A stretch of DNA of 64,000 nucleotides from Nocardia huaxiensis. Lineage in GTDB: Bacteria > Actinomycetota > Actinomycetes > Mycobacteriales > Mycobacteriaceae. The translations under genes and the position numbers were made by a program. Positions within the stretch are counted from its first letter, which is position 1. Each line of letters starts with the position of its first letter. Location of the stretch: the NCBI RefSeq assembly GCF_013744875.1, contig NZ_CP059399.1, positions 1,612,001-1,676,000 on the forward strand. Reading direction: 5' to 3'. The notes beneath the pieces are model-generated. The model did not search any database. It saw only the letters and a list, made by a program, of their open reading frames with translations, and was not told the origin of the DNA. Below, one piece after another: positions 43,285 to 51,028 of this stretch.

Positions 43285-44424
43285 ATGTTCGTATTGGACG
43301 AGGACGAGAAGGCGATCGTCGATACCGCCCGCTCCTTCGCCGACGAGCTGCTCGCACCCAATGCCCTGGAATGGGATGAGCAGAAGCACTTTCCGGTGGA
43401 TGTGCTGCGCAAGGCGGGTGAGCTCGGGCTGGGCGGCATCTATGTCCGCGAGGACGTCGGCGGCTCGGAACTGCGGCGACTGGATGCCGTGCGCATCTTC
43501 GAGCAGCTGTCCACCGGCTGCCCGGCCGTCGCCGCCTACATCTCCATCCACAATATGGCGACGTGGATGATCGACAGCTACGGCACCGAGCAGCAACGCA
43601 ATCGGTGGCTGCCGGGCCTCACGTCGATGGATCTGCTGGCCAGCTACGCGCTCACCGAACCGAGCGTCGGCTCCGACGCCGCGGCCTTGAGCACCAAGGC
43701 CGTTCGCGACGGCGACGACTACTTGCTCACGGGCGTCAAACAATTCATCTCCGGCGCGGGCAGCTCGGATGTGTACGTGCTCATGGCACGCACCAGTGAC
43801 AATGGGGCGCGCGGGATTTCGGCGTTCATCGTGCCCGCCGACACCCCGGGCCTGTCGTTCGGCGCGAACGAGAAGAAAATGGGCTGGAACGCCCAGCCCA
43901 CCCGGCAGGTCATTCTCGACAATGCCCGGGTGCCCGCCGAGAACCTGCTCGGCGGCGAGGGCAACGGCTTCCGCATCGCCATGAACGGCCTCAACGGCGG
44001 ACGGCTGAACATCGCCGCCTGCTCGCTGGGCGGGGCGCAGGTCGCGCTCGACAAGACCGTGGCCTACCTGGCGCAGCGCAAGGCGTTCGGGGCGCGGCTG
44101 CTGGACAATCCGGCGCTGCAATTCGATCTCGCCGACATGCGCACCTCGCTGGAAGCCTCCCGCACCCTGCTGTGGCGGGCCGCCGCCGCCCTCGACGCCG
44201 ACGCCCCCGACAAGGTGGAACTGTGCGCCATGGCCAAGCGGTTCACCACCGATGCCGGGTTCGAGGTCGCCAACAAGGCACTCCAGCTGCACGGCGGCTA
44301 CGGCTATCTGGCTGAATACGGGGTCGAGAAGATCGTCCGCGACCTGCGGGTGCATCAGATTCTCGAAGGAACGAACGAGATCATGCGGGTCGTGGTGGCC
44401 CGCTCGGTGGTAGGAGCGGCATGA
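43285..44424 (+). CDS. Acyl-CoA dehydrogenase (isobutyryl-CoA dehydrogenase type)
   Basis: FAD-dependent acyl-CoA dehydrogenase of 379 residues, probably acting on isobutyryl-CoA given its place in the operon. The family signatures YALTEPSVGSDAAAL and AFGARLLDNPALQFDLADM are present, and the catalytic base is Glu361 in QILEGTNEIMR, the position used by short-chain and isobutyryl enzymes. A GTG at 43282 directly precedes the ATG chosen. It overlaps the next start by ATGA. Confidence 0.92.
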   Translation: MFVLDEDEKAIVDTARSFADELLAPNALEWDEQKHFPVDVLRKAGELGLGGIYVREDVGGSELRRLDAVRIFEQLSTGCPAVAAYISIHNMATWMIDSYGTEQQRNRWLPGLTSMDLLASYALTEPSVGSDAAALSTKAVRDGDDYLLTGVKQFISGAGSSDVYVLMARTSDNGARGISAFIVPADTPGLSFGANEKKMGWNAQPTRQVILDNARVPAENLLGGEGNGFRIAMNGLNGGRLNIAACSLGGAQVALDKTVAYLAQRKAFGARLLDNPALQFDLADMRTSLEASRTLLWRAAAALDADAPDKVELCAMAKRFTTDAGFEVANKALQLHGGYGYLAEYGVEKIVRDLRVHQILEGTNEIMRVVVARSVVGAA

Positions 44425-45509
44425 GCGACGTGCAGGAACCCGAGGTTCTCATCGAGAAGCGCGACGGGCTGGGGCTGATCACGCTCAACCGGCCACGCGC
44501 CATCAATGCGCTGAATCACCCGATGGCACTGGTCATTCTGGACGCGCTGCGGGCGTGGGCCGCCGACGACGAGGTGCGCACCGTGGTGCTCACCGGCGCG
44601 GGAGAGCGCGGGCTGTGCGCGGGCGGCGATATCGTGGCCATCCACAATGACGCGAAGAACGCTGTAGCGCAGGCTGATACAGCGGCAGCGGATTCTCCGT
44701 CCGGCAAGTTCTGGCGCGACGAGTACATCCTCAACGCGCTCATCGGCCGCTACCCCAAGCCGTACGTGGCGGTCATGGACGGCATCGTCATGGGCGGCGG
44801 CGTGGGCCTGTCCGGGCACGCCCGCCACCGCATCGTGACCGAGCGCTCCATGGTCGGCATGCCGGAGACCGGCATCGGCTTCATCCCGGACGTGGGCGGC
44901 ACCTGGCTGCTGGCGCACGCGCCCGGCGAACTCGGCACCCACGTCGCGCTCACCACCGCGCGCATGAGCGCCGGTGACGCCATCGCCGCCGGCTTCGCCG
45001 ATCATTTCGTGCCGTCCGAGCACATTCCGGCGCTGCTGGAAGCCTTGCGCGACAATGACGCCGACACCGCCATCGCCAAATTCGCGCAGCCCGCACCGGT
45101 TTCGGAGCTGGTGGTGCAGAAGCGCTGGATCGACGCCTGCTACAGCGCGGACACCGTCGAGGAGATCGTGAATCGTCTCGAGACCGACGGCGCTCCCGAG
45201 GCCGCCAAGGCCGCGCAGGATGTGCTGTCGAAGTCGCCGGTGGCACTGAAGGTAACGCTGCGCTCGCTGCGCGGTGCGCGGGCGGCGGCGAACCTGGAGG
45301 AGGTGCTGAACCAGGAGTACCGGGTGTCGGTCGCCTCGCTCGGCACCCACGACCTGGTGGAGGGCATTCGCGCCCAGGTCATCGACAAGGACCGCAATCC
45401 GCAGTGGTCGCCCGCCACCCTGGCCGAGGTCACCGGCGCGGATGTGGACGCCTACTTCGCCGGGCTCGGCGACAAGGAACTGGGGCTGACCGCCCCCGAG
45501 GAGCAGTAG
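44421..45509 (+). CDS. 3-hydroxyisobutyryl-CoA hydrolase
   Basis: Crotonase-fold protein of 362 residues, longer than ordinary enoyl-CoA hydratases and ending with the HIBCH-type C-terminal domain (SKSPVALKVTLRSLRGARAAANLEEVLNQEYRVS). Motifs GLCAGGDIVAI and GIVMGGGVGLSGHARHRIVTERSMVGMPETGIGFIPDVGGTWLLA contain the oxyanion loops and the acid of hydrolases. It releases 3-hydroxyisobutyrate from its CoA ester. Coupled to the dehydrogenase upstream and mmsB downstream. Confidence 0.92.
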   Translation: MSDVQEPEVLIEKRDGLGLITLNRPRAINALNHPMALVILDALRAWAADDEVRTVVLTGAGERGLCAGGDIVAIHNDAKNAVAQADTAAADSPSGKFWRDEYILNALIGRYPKPYVAVMDGIVMGGGVGLSGHARHRIVTERSMVGMPETGIGFIPDVGGTWLLAHAPGELGTHVALTTARMSAGDAIAAGFADHFVPSEHIPALLEALRDNDADTAIAKFAQPAPVSELVVQKRWIDACYSADTVEEIVNRLETDGAPEAAKAAQDVLSKSPVALKVTLRSLRGARAAANLEEVLNQEYRVSVASLGTHDLVEGIRAQVIDKDRNPQWSPATLAEVTGADVDAYFAGLGDKELGLTAPEEQ

Positions 45510-46426
45510 TGAGCAGCGAAAACACTTCGGCGACAACCAAGGTCGCCTTCCTCGGTCTCGGCCACATGGGTGGGCCGATGGCTGCCAACCTGGTGCGGGC
45601 CGGATACGAGGTCCTCGCCTTCGACCCCGTGCCCGCGGCGCAGGACCAGGCTCGCAAGGACGGCGCGACCGTCGTCGAGACCGCCGGATCCGCTGTGGCG
45701 GAGGCGGATACGGTCATCACCATGCTGCCCAACGGGCGCATCGTGCTCGACCTGTACGGCGAGGTGCTGTCCGCGGCCAAGCCGGGCACGCTGTTCGTGG
45801 ACTGCTCCACCATCGACGTCGCCGACGCCCAGGAAGCCGCGAAAGTCGCTGCGGCAGCCGGACATCGGACCCTCGACGCCCCGGTTTCCGGTGGCGTGGC
45901 GGGCGCTGCGGCGGGCACCCTCACCTTCATGGTGGGCGGTGCGGCCGAGGATTTCGCCGAGGCGCTGCCGTTGCTGGAGGTCATGGGCGGCAAGGTGGTT
46001 CACTGCGGTCCGGCCGGTGTCGGCCAGGCCGCCAAGATCTGCAACAACATGCTGCTCGGCATCTCTATGATCGGCCTGTCCGAGGCCATCGTGCTCGGCG
46101 AGAAGCTGGGGCTGACCCACGACAAGTTCTTCGACGTGGTGTCCACCGCGTCCGGGCAGTCGTGGGCGCTCACCTCGTACTGCCCGGTCCCCGGCCCGGT
46201 GCCGACCAGCCCGGCCAACAATGACTACAACCCGGGCTTCGCCACCGCGCTCATGACCAAGGACCTGGGCCTGGCCGCGAACGCGCTGCGCGGCAACAAT
46301 GTCGACGGACAGATCGGTCTGCTCGCCGCAGAGATCTACAACCGCTTCAACCAGGACGAAGCGGGCAAGGACTTCTCGGCTATCGTGACCGACATCCGCA
46401 AGCGATCTGAAGGGGAGACGGCGTGA
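45509..46426 (+). CDS. mmsB: 3-hydroxyisobutyrate dehydrogenase
   Basis: NAD-dependent beta-hydroxyacid dehydrogenase of 305 residues. The Rossmann loop [10 protein letters not shown] is at 16-25, the substrate motif [16 protein letters not shown] follows in the middle, and the catalytic lysine is Lys176 in [11 protein letters not shown]. The GTG at 45509 overlaps the previous stop (TAGTG) and has GAGGAG upstream. Oxidises 3-hydroxyisobutyrate to methylmalonate semialdehyde, the substrate of MmsA. Confidence 0.95.
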   Translation: MSSENTSATTKVAFLGLGHMGGPMAANLVRAGYEVLAFDPVPAAQDQARKDGATVVETAGSAVAEADTVITMLPNGRIVLDLYGEVLSAAKPGTLFVDCSTIDVADAQEAAKVAAAAGHRTLDAPVSGGVAGAAAGTLTFMVGGAAEDFAEALPLLEVMGGKVVHCGPAGVGQAAKICNNMLLGISMIGLSEAIVLGEKLGLTHDKFFDVVSTASGQSWALTSYCPVPGPVPTSPANNDYNPGFATALMTKDLGLAANALRGNNVDGQIGLLAAEIYNRFNQDEAGKDFSAIVTDIRKRSEGETA

Positions 46427-47199
46427 CCGACTTCGAGACCATTCTGCTGGAGCGCAAGGGGCGCGTCGCGCTCATCACGCTCAACCGGCCGAAGGCCCTG
46501 AACGCGCTGAATTCGCAGGTCCTGGCCGACATCTCGGCCGCACTCGACGAGCTCGAGAACGACAACGAGATCGGCGCGGTGGTCCTCACCGGCTCCGAGC
46601 GGGCCTTCGCGGCCGGCGCGGACATCAAGGAGATGCAGAGCAAGTCCTACATGGACATGTTCCTCACCGACCACTTCGCCGGCTGGGATCGCCTCGTCGC
46701 CTTCCGCAAGCCCATCATCGCCGCGGTCGCCGGCTACGCCCTCGGCGGCGGCTGCGAACTCGCCATGATGTGCGACCTGCTCATCGCCGCCGACACCGCC
46801 AAGTTCGGGCAGCCCGAGATCAAGCTCGGCGTCATCCCCGGCATGGGCGGCTCGCAGCGCCTCACCCGCGCCGTCGGCAAGGCCAAGGCCATGGATCTCA
46901 TTCTCACCGGCCGCAATATGGACGCCGAGGAAGCCGAGCGCGCCGGGCTGGTCTCCCGCATCGTGCCCGCCGACCAGCTGGTCGACACCGCCCTCGAGGT
47001 GGCCGAGACCATCGCCGGCATGGGCCTGCCGTCGGTCATGATCGCCAAGGAAGCCGTCGACCGCGCCTTCGAGACCACCCTCACCGAGGGCCTGCGCTTC
47101 GAACGCCGCGTCTTCCACTCGCTGTTCGCCACCGAGGACCAGAAGGAAGGCATGAACGCCTTCGTCGAGAAGCGTCCGGCGAAGTTCACCAACCGGTAA
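46423..47199 (+). CDS. Enoyl-CoA hydratase
   Basis: Crotonase of 258 residues with [11 protein letters not shown] (first oxyanion loop) and [44 protein letters not shown], whose two glutamates at CEL and QPE are the catalytic acids of hydratases. Last gene of the valine operon, started by a GTG overlapping the mmsB stop (GTGA). It should hydrate methacrylyl-CoA to 3-hydroxyisobutyryl-CoA, completing the set. A strong terminator follows. Confidence 0.93.
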   Translation: MTDFETILLERKGRVALITLNRPKALNALNSQVLADISAALDELENDNEIGAVVLTGSERAFAAGADIKEMQSKSYMDMFLTDHFAGWDRLVAFRKPIIAAVAGYALGGGCELAMMCDLLIAADTAKFGQPEIKLGVIPGMGGSQRLTRAVGKAKAMDLILTGRNMDAEEAERAGLVSRIVPADQLVDTALEVAETIAGMGLPSVMIAKEAVDRAFETTLTEGLRFERRVFHSLFATEDQKEGMNAFVEKRPAKFTNR

Positions 47200-47261
47200 G
47201 CCCGGACGCTCTCGGCTACCCCCGAACCCCCTCGGGCCGAGGTGCGCCGCCTGGACCGAGC

Positions 47262-47297
47262 ACAACGTCCCCCGCTCAGACGAGCGGGGGACGTTGT
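47262..47297. terminator. Bidirectional terminator of the valine operon
   Basis: Perfect 16-bp stem (ACAACGTCCCCCGCTC and its complement) with a 4-nt loop between the enoyl-CoA hydratase stop and the convergent small membrane protein gene. Confidence 0.85.
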
Positions 47298-47351
47298 CGT
47301 ACAAGGGGTTCGGCGGTCGCCCCGCCCTCGTGCCGGGGTCGATCGCGCGTG

Positions 47352-47504
47352 TCAGGGTTTGGTGTCGTCGGCGTCGGGTGACTTCGGGGGATCCTTGGGC
47401 TCGATCTCGATCTGTACCGAGCCCATGCGCAGCGCGCGGAGCACCAGTACGAAGACACCGACGATCAACAGGAGGAACAGCAGGGCGAACAGAATCTCCG
47501 AAAT
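47352..47504 (-). CDS. Small single-span membrane protein with apparent ATT start
   Basis: A 50-residue protein with one membrane segment (ILFALLFLLLIVGVFVLVL, about 4-22) and an acidic C-terminal tail (QIEIEPKDPPKSPDADDTKP), so probably N-out/C-in or the reverse. The frame contains no ATG, GTG or TTG before the membrane segment. The only codon at good distance (7 nt) from the ribosome site AGGGAAAGG is ATT, a rare but known initiator. It begins 14 bases after the stop of the Hsp70-like gene, so they are probably cotranscribed, and it ends before the valine-operon terminator. Function unknown; the start could also lie at the internal CTG/TTG. Confidence 0.6.
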   Translation of the reverse strand: MSEILFALLFLLLIVGVFVLVLRALRMGSVQIEIEPKDPPKSPDADDTKP

Positions 47505-47518
47505 CGCGGTACCTTTCC

Positions 47519-48571
47519 CTATCCGTGTTTCGGCGGGCCGACCACTTCGACCGTTGGTGAATTGCCGTCCTTGTGGTCATTGGTGCGGTCGAGCGCCAGT
47601 GCGCCGACGATGGTACCGCCGAGCGTAGCCGTCACCGCTACCGCGGCGACCAGCTTCTTCCGGGAGACCGGTTCGGGGAGACGGGTGGTCGGCGCGGTGG
47701 GATTCAGCCGGACACTCCGGACCCGACGCGCCGAGGGGCGCTCGGCGGCGAGCAGCACCGCGCCGCGCGTCGACACGAATTCGGGTTCCGGGTCGTAGAT
47801 GAGCGGCAGATCCAGCTGCCTGTCCAGTTCGTCCCGAATCGACTTGTTGCGGGGGCACCCGCCGAGCAGGGCCATGGCCCCGGGCGGCACGCCGGTCTCG
47901 TCGATCATGTGCCGGACGAACGATGCCGAGTGATGAATGCCCGCCGCCACCAGGTCCGCGAAGTCGCTGCGCGTGATGACCGCGCGCTGCCCGGAGATCG
48001 GATCGCACACCGCCAGCACACGGTCGGTGGCCAGCAGTTCCTTGTGCTGACGGGTCGCGGACAGGTCGAGCGTCACCCCGCCGCGCACCAGCTGCCAGCG
48101 TAGGAGCGCGTCGTGGCCGTCACCGCCGAGCACCGTGCTGCGTTTGGTGGCCAGAATCGCGTCGGTGCGGCAGTCGATCTGGGTCAGCGTCAGACCCGAG
48201 GCGCCCAGGTCGTACAGGAGAACGGACCCTTCGGTGGGTAATCGCCCGGTGAAGCGCAGATACCGCAGCTGGGCCACCGGTTCGTCGATGACGGTCAGGC
48301 GATTGCGGCCGGCGGTGGTGCGAATGGCCTCGGCATGCGACTGGCAGCGACAGGTCACGGCAATGCCGGTAATGAACTCGTCCCGCTTGGCGGCCGATTT
48401 CCGCATGAGCCGGATGGCTTCGAAAACCGCCTCCTCCATGCTCCCACCGGGCCGGCGGTACACCTTGCAGCGGTCGATCGGGGTCAGATGCGGCTGGTCG
48501 GAATGGGTGAGCATGGCGCGTGCACCAGCAGCGCCCGCCGACACCCCGAGGACCAGCACCATGGCCTCCAT
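47519..48571 (-). CDS. Hsp70/actin-fold ATPase-like membrane-anchored protein
   Basis: A 350-residue protein with an actin/Hsp70-like ATPase fold: VLLYDLGASGLTLTQID (phosphate-2 type), LGGDGHDALL, and LLGGCPRNKSIRDELDRQLDLPLIYDPE (adenosine-type motif GGxxRxxxI). The N terminus is shortened relative to DnaK and no substrate-binding domain is present. A single hydrophobic helix at about 313-332 (KKLVAAVAVTATLGGTIVGALAL) puts a short tail on the far side of the membrane. ATG 48571 follows AAAGG. Such Hsp70-like proteins with one transmembrane helix are common in nocardiae; the function is unknown. Followed by a tiny membrane protein. Confidence 0.75.
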   Translation of the reverse strand: MEAMVLVLGVSAGAAGARAMLTHSDQPHLTPIDRCKVYRRPGGSMEEAVFEAIRLMRKSAAKRDEFITGIAVTCRCQSHAEAIRTTAGRNRLTVIDEPVAQLRYLRFTGRLPTEGSVLLYDLGASGLTLTQIDCRTDAILATKRSTVLGGDGHDALLRWQLVRGGVTLDLSATRQHKELLATDRVLAVCDPISGQRAVITRSDFADLVAAGIHHSASFVRHMIDETGVPPGAMALLGGCPRNKSIRDELDRQLDLPLIYDPEPEFVSTRGAVLLAAERPSARRVRSVRLNPTAPTTRLPEPVSRKKLVAAVAVTATLGGTIVGALALDRTNDHKDGNSPTVEVVGPPKHG

Positions 48572-48638
48572 GGTGAACCTTTTGCGGTCCGATTCCAAGA
48601 CTATGACGCAGGAAATTGGCTGCTCGGATGCTGGACGG

Positions 48639-49181
48639 TTACTGACCGGCCCATCTGGTGGGCGAGCCACCACTGTCGAAGTCGCCCGCGGATTGCCGGA
48701 ACTCTGCCAGCAATTCCAGCAACAACTGCAAACGTTCCGGCGGTAGACCGGTCTCGGCGAACACTCGCCGGTTCAGCTGTTCGGTGGCCGTGGCCACCAA
48801 TTCCCTTCCGGCATCCGTGATTTCGATCAGCGTAGCGCGCCGGTCGCTCGGATGCGGCACGCGCTTCACCAGCTTCGCCGCCTCCAGCCGATCCACCGTG
48901 TTCGTCACGCTTGTCGGATGCACCTGCAATCGCGCACTGGCCACCGCCATGGGTAGCGCGCCCGTTTTGCTGAAGCTCAGTAGCTGGAGTAGCTCGTACC
49001 GCGAAAACGTGAGTCCCGACGGCTTCAACGCCTCGTCCACCCGAGCCATCACGATTTGCTGAGCCCGCACCAGCGAGGTAACTGCGGCCATCCCGTCGGC
49101 CACGTCTCCCCACCCGTGCTCGCCCCACTGACGATGCGCCTCCTCGATCGGATCGAGCGGGAGCGGACGTGGCCGAGACAT
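48639..49181 (-). CDS. MarR family transcriptional regulator
   Basis: Winged-helix regulator of 180 residues. Recognition region LPMAVASARLQVHPTSVTNTVDRLEAAKLVKRV and wing HPSDRRATLIEITDAGRE are clear. The N terminus (MSRPRPLPLDPIEEAHRQWGEHGW) is characteristic of an actinobacterial MarR subgroup beside mycothiol or efflux genes. ATG 49181 is preferred over in-frame ATG 49193. The palindrome GAAATCACGGTGATTTC at 49239-49255, 58 bases upstream, is the likely autoregulatory site. No obvious target gene is adjacent except the downstream Hsp70-like gene. Confidence 0.9.
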   Translation of the reverse strand: MSRPRPLPLDPIEEAHRQWGEHGWGDVADGMAAVTSLVRAQQIVMARVDEALKPSGLTFSRYELLQLLSFSKTGALPMAVASARLQVHPTSVTNTVDRLEAAKLVKRVPHPSDRRATLIEITDAGRELVATATEQLNRRVFAETGLPPERLQLLLELLAEFRQSAGDFDSGGSPTRWAGQ

Positions 49182-49238
49182 GCCCCCGATCATCGCACGC
49201 CCCACCCGATCCCCGGACACACCGAGCCTGTGCGCATA

Positions 49239-49255
49239 GAAATCACGGTGATTTC
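49239..49255. promoter_or_regulatory. Palindrome upstream of MarR
   Basis: GAAATCA - CGG - TGATTTC is a perfect 7-bp inverted repeat in the space between MarR and tRNA-Cys; a plausible MarR operator. Confidence 0.45.
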
Positions 49256-49305
49256 AACTGTGGCCGGGACCGGCCGCCGGGCGCACCATGGGTACACGAC
49301 AACAT

Positions 49306-49377
49306 GCGGGTGTGTCCGAGTGGTTCAGGAGAAGGTCTGCAAAGCCTTATACGTGGGTTCGATTCCCACCACTCGCT
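49306..49377 (+). tRNA. tRNA-Cys(GCA)
   Basis: A 72-nt cloverleaf. Acceptor stem GCGGGTG pairs with CACTCGC, the D stem is TCC/GGA, the anticodon loop CTGCAAA has GCA at positions 34-36, and the T arm is GTGGG-TTCGATT-CCCAC. The 3' CCA is not encoded. A hairpin terminator follows eight bases later. Confidence 0.95.
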
Positions 49378-49384
49378 CTGAGGA

Positions 49385-49422
49385 ACGACAGTCCCCGTGG
49401 CTCCGGCCGCGGGGACTGTCGT
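49385..49422. terminator. Bidirectional terminator after tRNA-Cys
   Basis: Perfect 13-bp stem (ACGACAGTCCCCG and its complement) with a 12-nt loop, placed between tRNA-Cys and the convergent lipoprotein gene. Confidence 0.8.
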
Positions 49423-49430
49423 GTCCGGGG

Positions 49431-49859
49431 TTACTTGCCGTCCGCGGAGCAGACCTTCCACACGCCGTCCTCCTTGCGGAAATGCTGTGCGGCGGTGGTG
49501 GATTTACCGTCGGAGCCCGGCACGGCCAGGGTGCCGGTCAGGCCCGCGGTGGCGCGGTCGCCGGTGACGACTATGTCGGTGACCGTGGTGATCTTGATGG
49601 TGAACTTGCCCTTGTCGACGGCGGTCTTCTGATCCGCTGGCAGACTGTCGAATTCGTCGCGGTCGGGCCGGCAGGCCTTGGCCACCGCGACCGAGGGGCC
49701 GTCCTTGGCGAGGGTGTCGTAGAACTCGCGCGCCGCGGCCTCGATGCGCTGATTGTCGCTACCGGAATCCTTGCCCGCGGTGGCGGTTCCGCAAGCGGTC
49801 ATGATCACTGCCAGTCCGCCCAGGCAGAGTGCGAGCGGGAGACGGCGTGCCGAGGTCAT
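49431..49859 (-). CDS. Putative lipoprotein
   Basis: Exported protein of 142 residues. The signal MTSARRLPLALCLGGLAVIMTAC has a lipobox IMTAC with the lipidated Cys23. The mature part resembles DUF4878-like or small NTF2-like domains of mycobacterial/nocardial lipoproteins, ending in AAQHFRKEDGVWKVCSADGK, where VWKVC is a recurrent ending of that group. A disulfide with CRPDRD is likely. Function unknown. Confidence 0.8.
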   Translation of the reverse strand: MTSARRLPLALCLGGLAVIMTACGTATAGKDSGSDNQRIEAAAREFYDTLAKDGPSVAVAKACRPDRDEFDSLPADQKTAVDKGKFTIKITTVTDIVVTGDRATAGLTGTLAVPGSDGKSTTAAQHFRKEDGVWKVCSADGK

Positions 49860-49959
49860 CGAGGTCCTGTCGATCGAGCCACCACTGAACGTCCGCAGAC
49901 TACGGCAAAACCATTGCGATTCGGTGGGGTAGCCGGACCCGAAGATTCCGAGGCTGTAG

Positions 49960-49978
49960 GTTGGTTAGCCAAACCTCA
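49960..49978 (+). promoter_or_regulatory. IdeR/DtxR-like iron box
   Basis: GTTGGTTAGCCAAACCTCA matches the IdeR box (TTAGGTTAGGCTAACCTAA) at about 14 of 19 positions, including the core GGTTAG-C-AACC. It lies 31 bases before the iron-binding lipoprotein gene, so the importer is probably repressed by iron-loaded IdeR. Confidence 0.6.
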
Positions 49979-50009
49979 GCGTCGAATTCGGCGGCTCGAA
50001 AGGACGGTC

Positions 50010-51026
50010 ATGGCGGCACGATGGAAGCTCCTATCCGGCGTGGTCGCGGCGATCACGATGCTCGGTGTCACGGCTTGCTCGAACTCCTCCACGGACGAGA
50101 ACGAGATCCTGGTCTACAACGCCCAGCACGAGTCGCTGGCCAAGGAGTGGGCGGACGCGTTCACCAAGCAGACCGGCATCAAGGTCACGCTGCGGCAGGG
50201 CGGTGACACCGACCTCGGCAATCAGCTCGTCGCCGAGGGGGCCAACTCGCCCGCCGATCTGTTCCTGACCGAGAACTCACCGGCCATGGCGCTGGTCGAG
50301 AACGCCGGGCTGTTCGCCGACGTGGACGCGAACACCCTCGCGCAGGTACCCGAGCAGTACCGGCCATCCACCGGCAAGTGGACCGGAGTCGCCGCGCGCT
50401 CAACGGTTTTCGTCTACAACACGGGGAAGCTGCCGGCAGACCAACTGCCGAAGTCGCTGCTCGATCTGCAGCAGCCGCAGTGGAAGGGCCGCTGGAGCGC
50501 CGGGGTCTCGGGCGCCGACTTCCAGGCCATCGTGGCCGCGCTGCTGGAGCTGAAGGGCGAGGACGCCACCCGGGCCTGGCTGAAGGGCATGAAGGACAAC
50601 GCCATTGTCTCGCAGAACAATGTGACCACCATGAAGGGCGTCAACGCCGGGCAGTTCGACGGCGGCGTCATCTACCACTACTACTGGTACCGGGATCAGG
50701 CCAAGACCAAGGAGAACAGCGGCAATACCGCGCTGCACTACTTCAAGAACCAGGACCCGGGCGCGTTCGTCTCGGTATCCGGTGGCGGCGTGCTGAAGTC
50801 CAGCAAGAAGCAGGAGAACGCGCAGAAGTTCCTGAACTTCATCGTCTCCCAGCAGGGCCAGGAGGTGCTGCGCGACGGCACCTCGATGGAGTACCCGGTC
50901 GCCGCGGGCGTGGCCGCCAATCCGGCGCTGCCCCCGCTGGGCACCCTGGGCGCGCCCAAGGTCGATCCCAGCAAGCTCGACGCCAAGAAGGTCACCCAGC
51001 TCATGACCGAAGCCGGCCTGCTCTAG
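50010..51026 (+). CDS. fbpA: Iron(III) ABC transporter substrate-binding lipoprotein
   Basis: Exported binding protein of 338 residues of the FbpA/SfuA/FutA family. The lipobox GVTAC has Cys23. The mature sequence begins EILVYNAQHESLAKEWADAFTKQTGIKV, typical of iron-binding type 1 proteins, and the segment GGVIYHYYWYRDQ provides the adjacent tyrosines that bind ferric iron. ATG 50010 follows AAAGGA. First gene of a three-gene importer operon behind an IdeR-like box. The gene symbol follows the family, substrate inferred. Confidence 0.92.
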   Translation: MAARWKLLSGVVAAITMLGVTACSNSSTDENEILVYNAQHESLAKEWADAFTKQTGIKVTLRQGGDTDLGNQLVAEGANSPADLFLTENSPAMALVENAGLFADVDANTLAQVPEQYRPSTGKWTGVAARSTVFVYNTGKLPADQLPKSLLDLQQPQWKGRWSAGVSGADFQAIVAALLELKGEDATRAWLKGMKDNAIVSQNNVTTMKGVNAGQFDGGVIYHYYWYRDQAKTKENSGNTALHYFKNQDPGAFVSVSGGGVLKSSKKQENAQKFLNFIVSQQGQEVLRDGTSMEYPVAAGVAANPALPPLGTLGAPKVDPSKLDAKKVTQLMTEAGLL

Positions 51027-51028
51027 CC

